A stretch of 5,455 nt of DNA from Sphaerochaeta sp. GTDB lineage: Bacteria; Spirochaetota; Spirochaetia; Sphaerochaetales; Sphaerochaetaceae. The stretch covers positions 1-5,455 of the forward strand of contig JALOBD010000142.1 in the NCBI GenBank assembly GCA_023228445.1, read 5' to 3'. The translations under genes were made by a program, and so were the position numbers. The notes under the pieces were generated by a model. That model searched no databases, was not told the DNA's origin, and saw only the letters and a list, made by a program, of their open reading frames with translations. Shown here in pieces: positions 5,448-5,455 of the stretch; position 1 is the first letter of the stretch, and each line of letters opens with the position of its first letter.

Positions 5448-5455
5448 ATGACGTA
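5448..5455 (+). CDS. Possible start of a divergent gene (only eight bases visible)
   Basis: An ATG at 5448-5450 is preceded by AAGGAG with a six-base gap, a very good ribosome binding site, downstream of a promoter candidate and dyad. An in-frame ATG at 5391 would add MSRSDWPARIKAVVEKERA but has no convincing ribosome binding site. The product cannot be identified from so little. On the other strand, a frame open from the edge to a TAA at 5375-5377 (26 codons, ending RDILFSS) could instead be the end of a minus-strand gene. The two readings exclude each other in practice. Confidence 0.25.

Overview
The window carries one co-directional gene cluster on the minus strand, read from right to left. 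In order of transcription it holds a LacI-family regulator (5198 to 4191), a ComEC-like metallo-beta-lactamase-fold protein (4204 to 3242), and a complete tripartite tricarboxylate transporter: tctC binding protein (3222 to 2251), tctB small membrane subunit (2193 to 1729) and tctA large membrane subunit (1685 to 183). At the left edge, 109 bases beyond tctA, the first 24 codons of a further minus-strand gene match the N-terminus of IMP dehydrogenase (guaB). All visible coding is bacterial, dense, with good ribosome binding sites and slightly more than half G+C by eye. The binding-protein leader ending in VVAKGSSEQ resembles free-living spirochaetes of the Sphaerochaeta type, but this host assignment is inference from style, not proof.

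Control region (about 5199-5455). The lacI gene has a convincing promoter on the minus strand: a perfect TTGACA, a 17-base spacer, a TG-extended -10 element, and an 18-bp near-palindrome with central CG placed where the main lac operator sits relative to its start. The obvious reading is an autorepressed operon: LacI binds, blocks its own promoter and that of the genes behind it, and releases when the transported compound or a derivative appears. A 16-base exact copy of the operator core lies inside the metallo-hydrolase gene, 1707 bp away, which suggests an auxiliary intragenic operator. Facing the other way, a second TTGACA promoter candidate followed by another dyad may drive a divergent gene that leaves the window at the right edge.

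How the parts fit. TctC captures a small (usually carboxylate) solute in the periplasm, and TctA with TctB import it using an ion gradient. The LacI protein probably senses the solute or its product. The role of the metallo-hydrolase between regulator and transporter is not explained by the usual content of such operons and is the oddest gene here. No catabolic enzyme is present to reveal the substrate.

Inverted repeats lie just after or across the stop codon of each of the five complete genes. The two longest (11-bp stem after tctC, 10-bp stem after tctA) are convincing; the three 6-bp ones are individually weak. None has a U-tract, so they look more like mRNA-stabilising or processing elements than classical terminators. 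I saw no tRNA, rRNA, CRISPR array, insertion sequence or phage gene.
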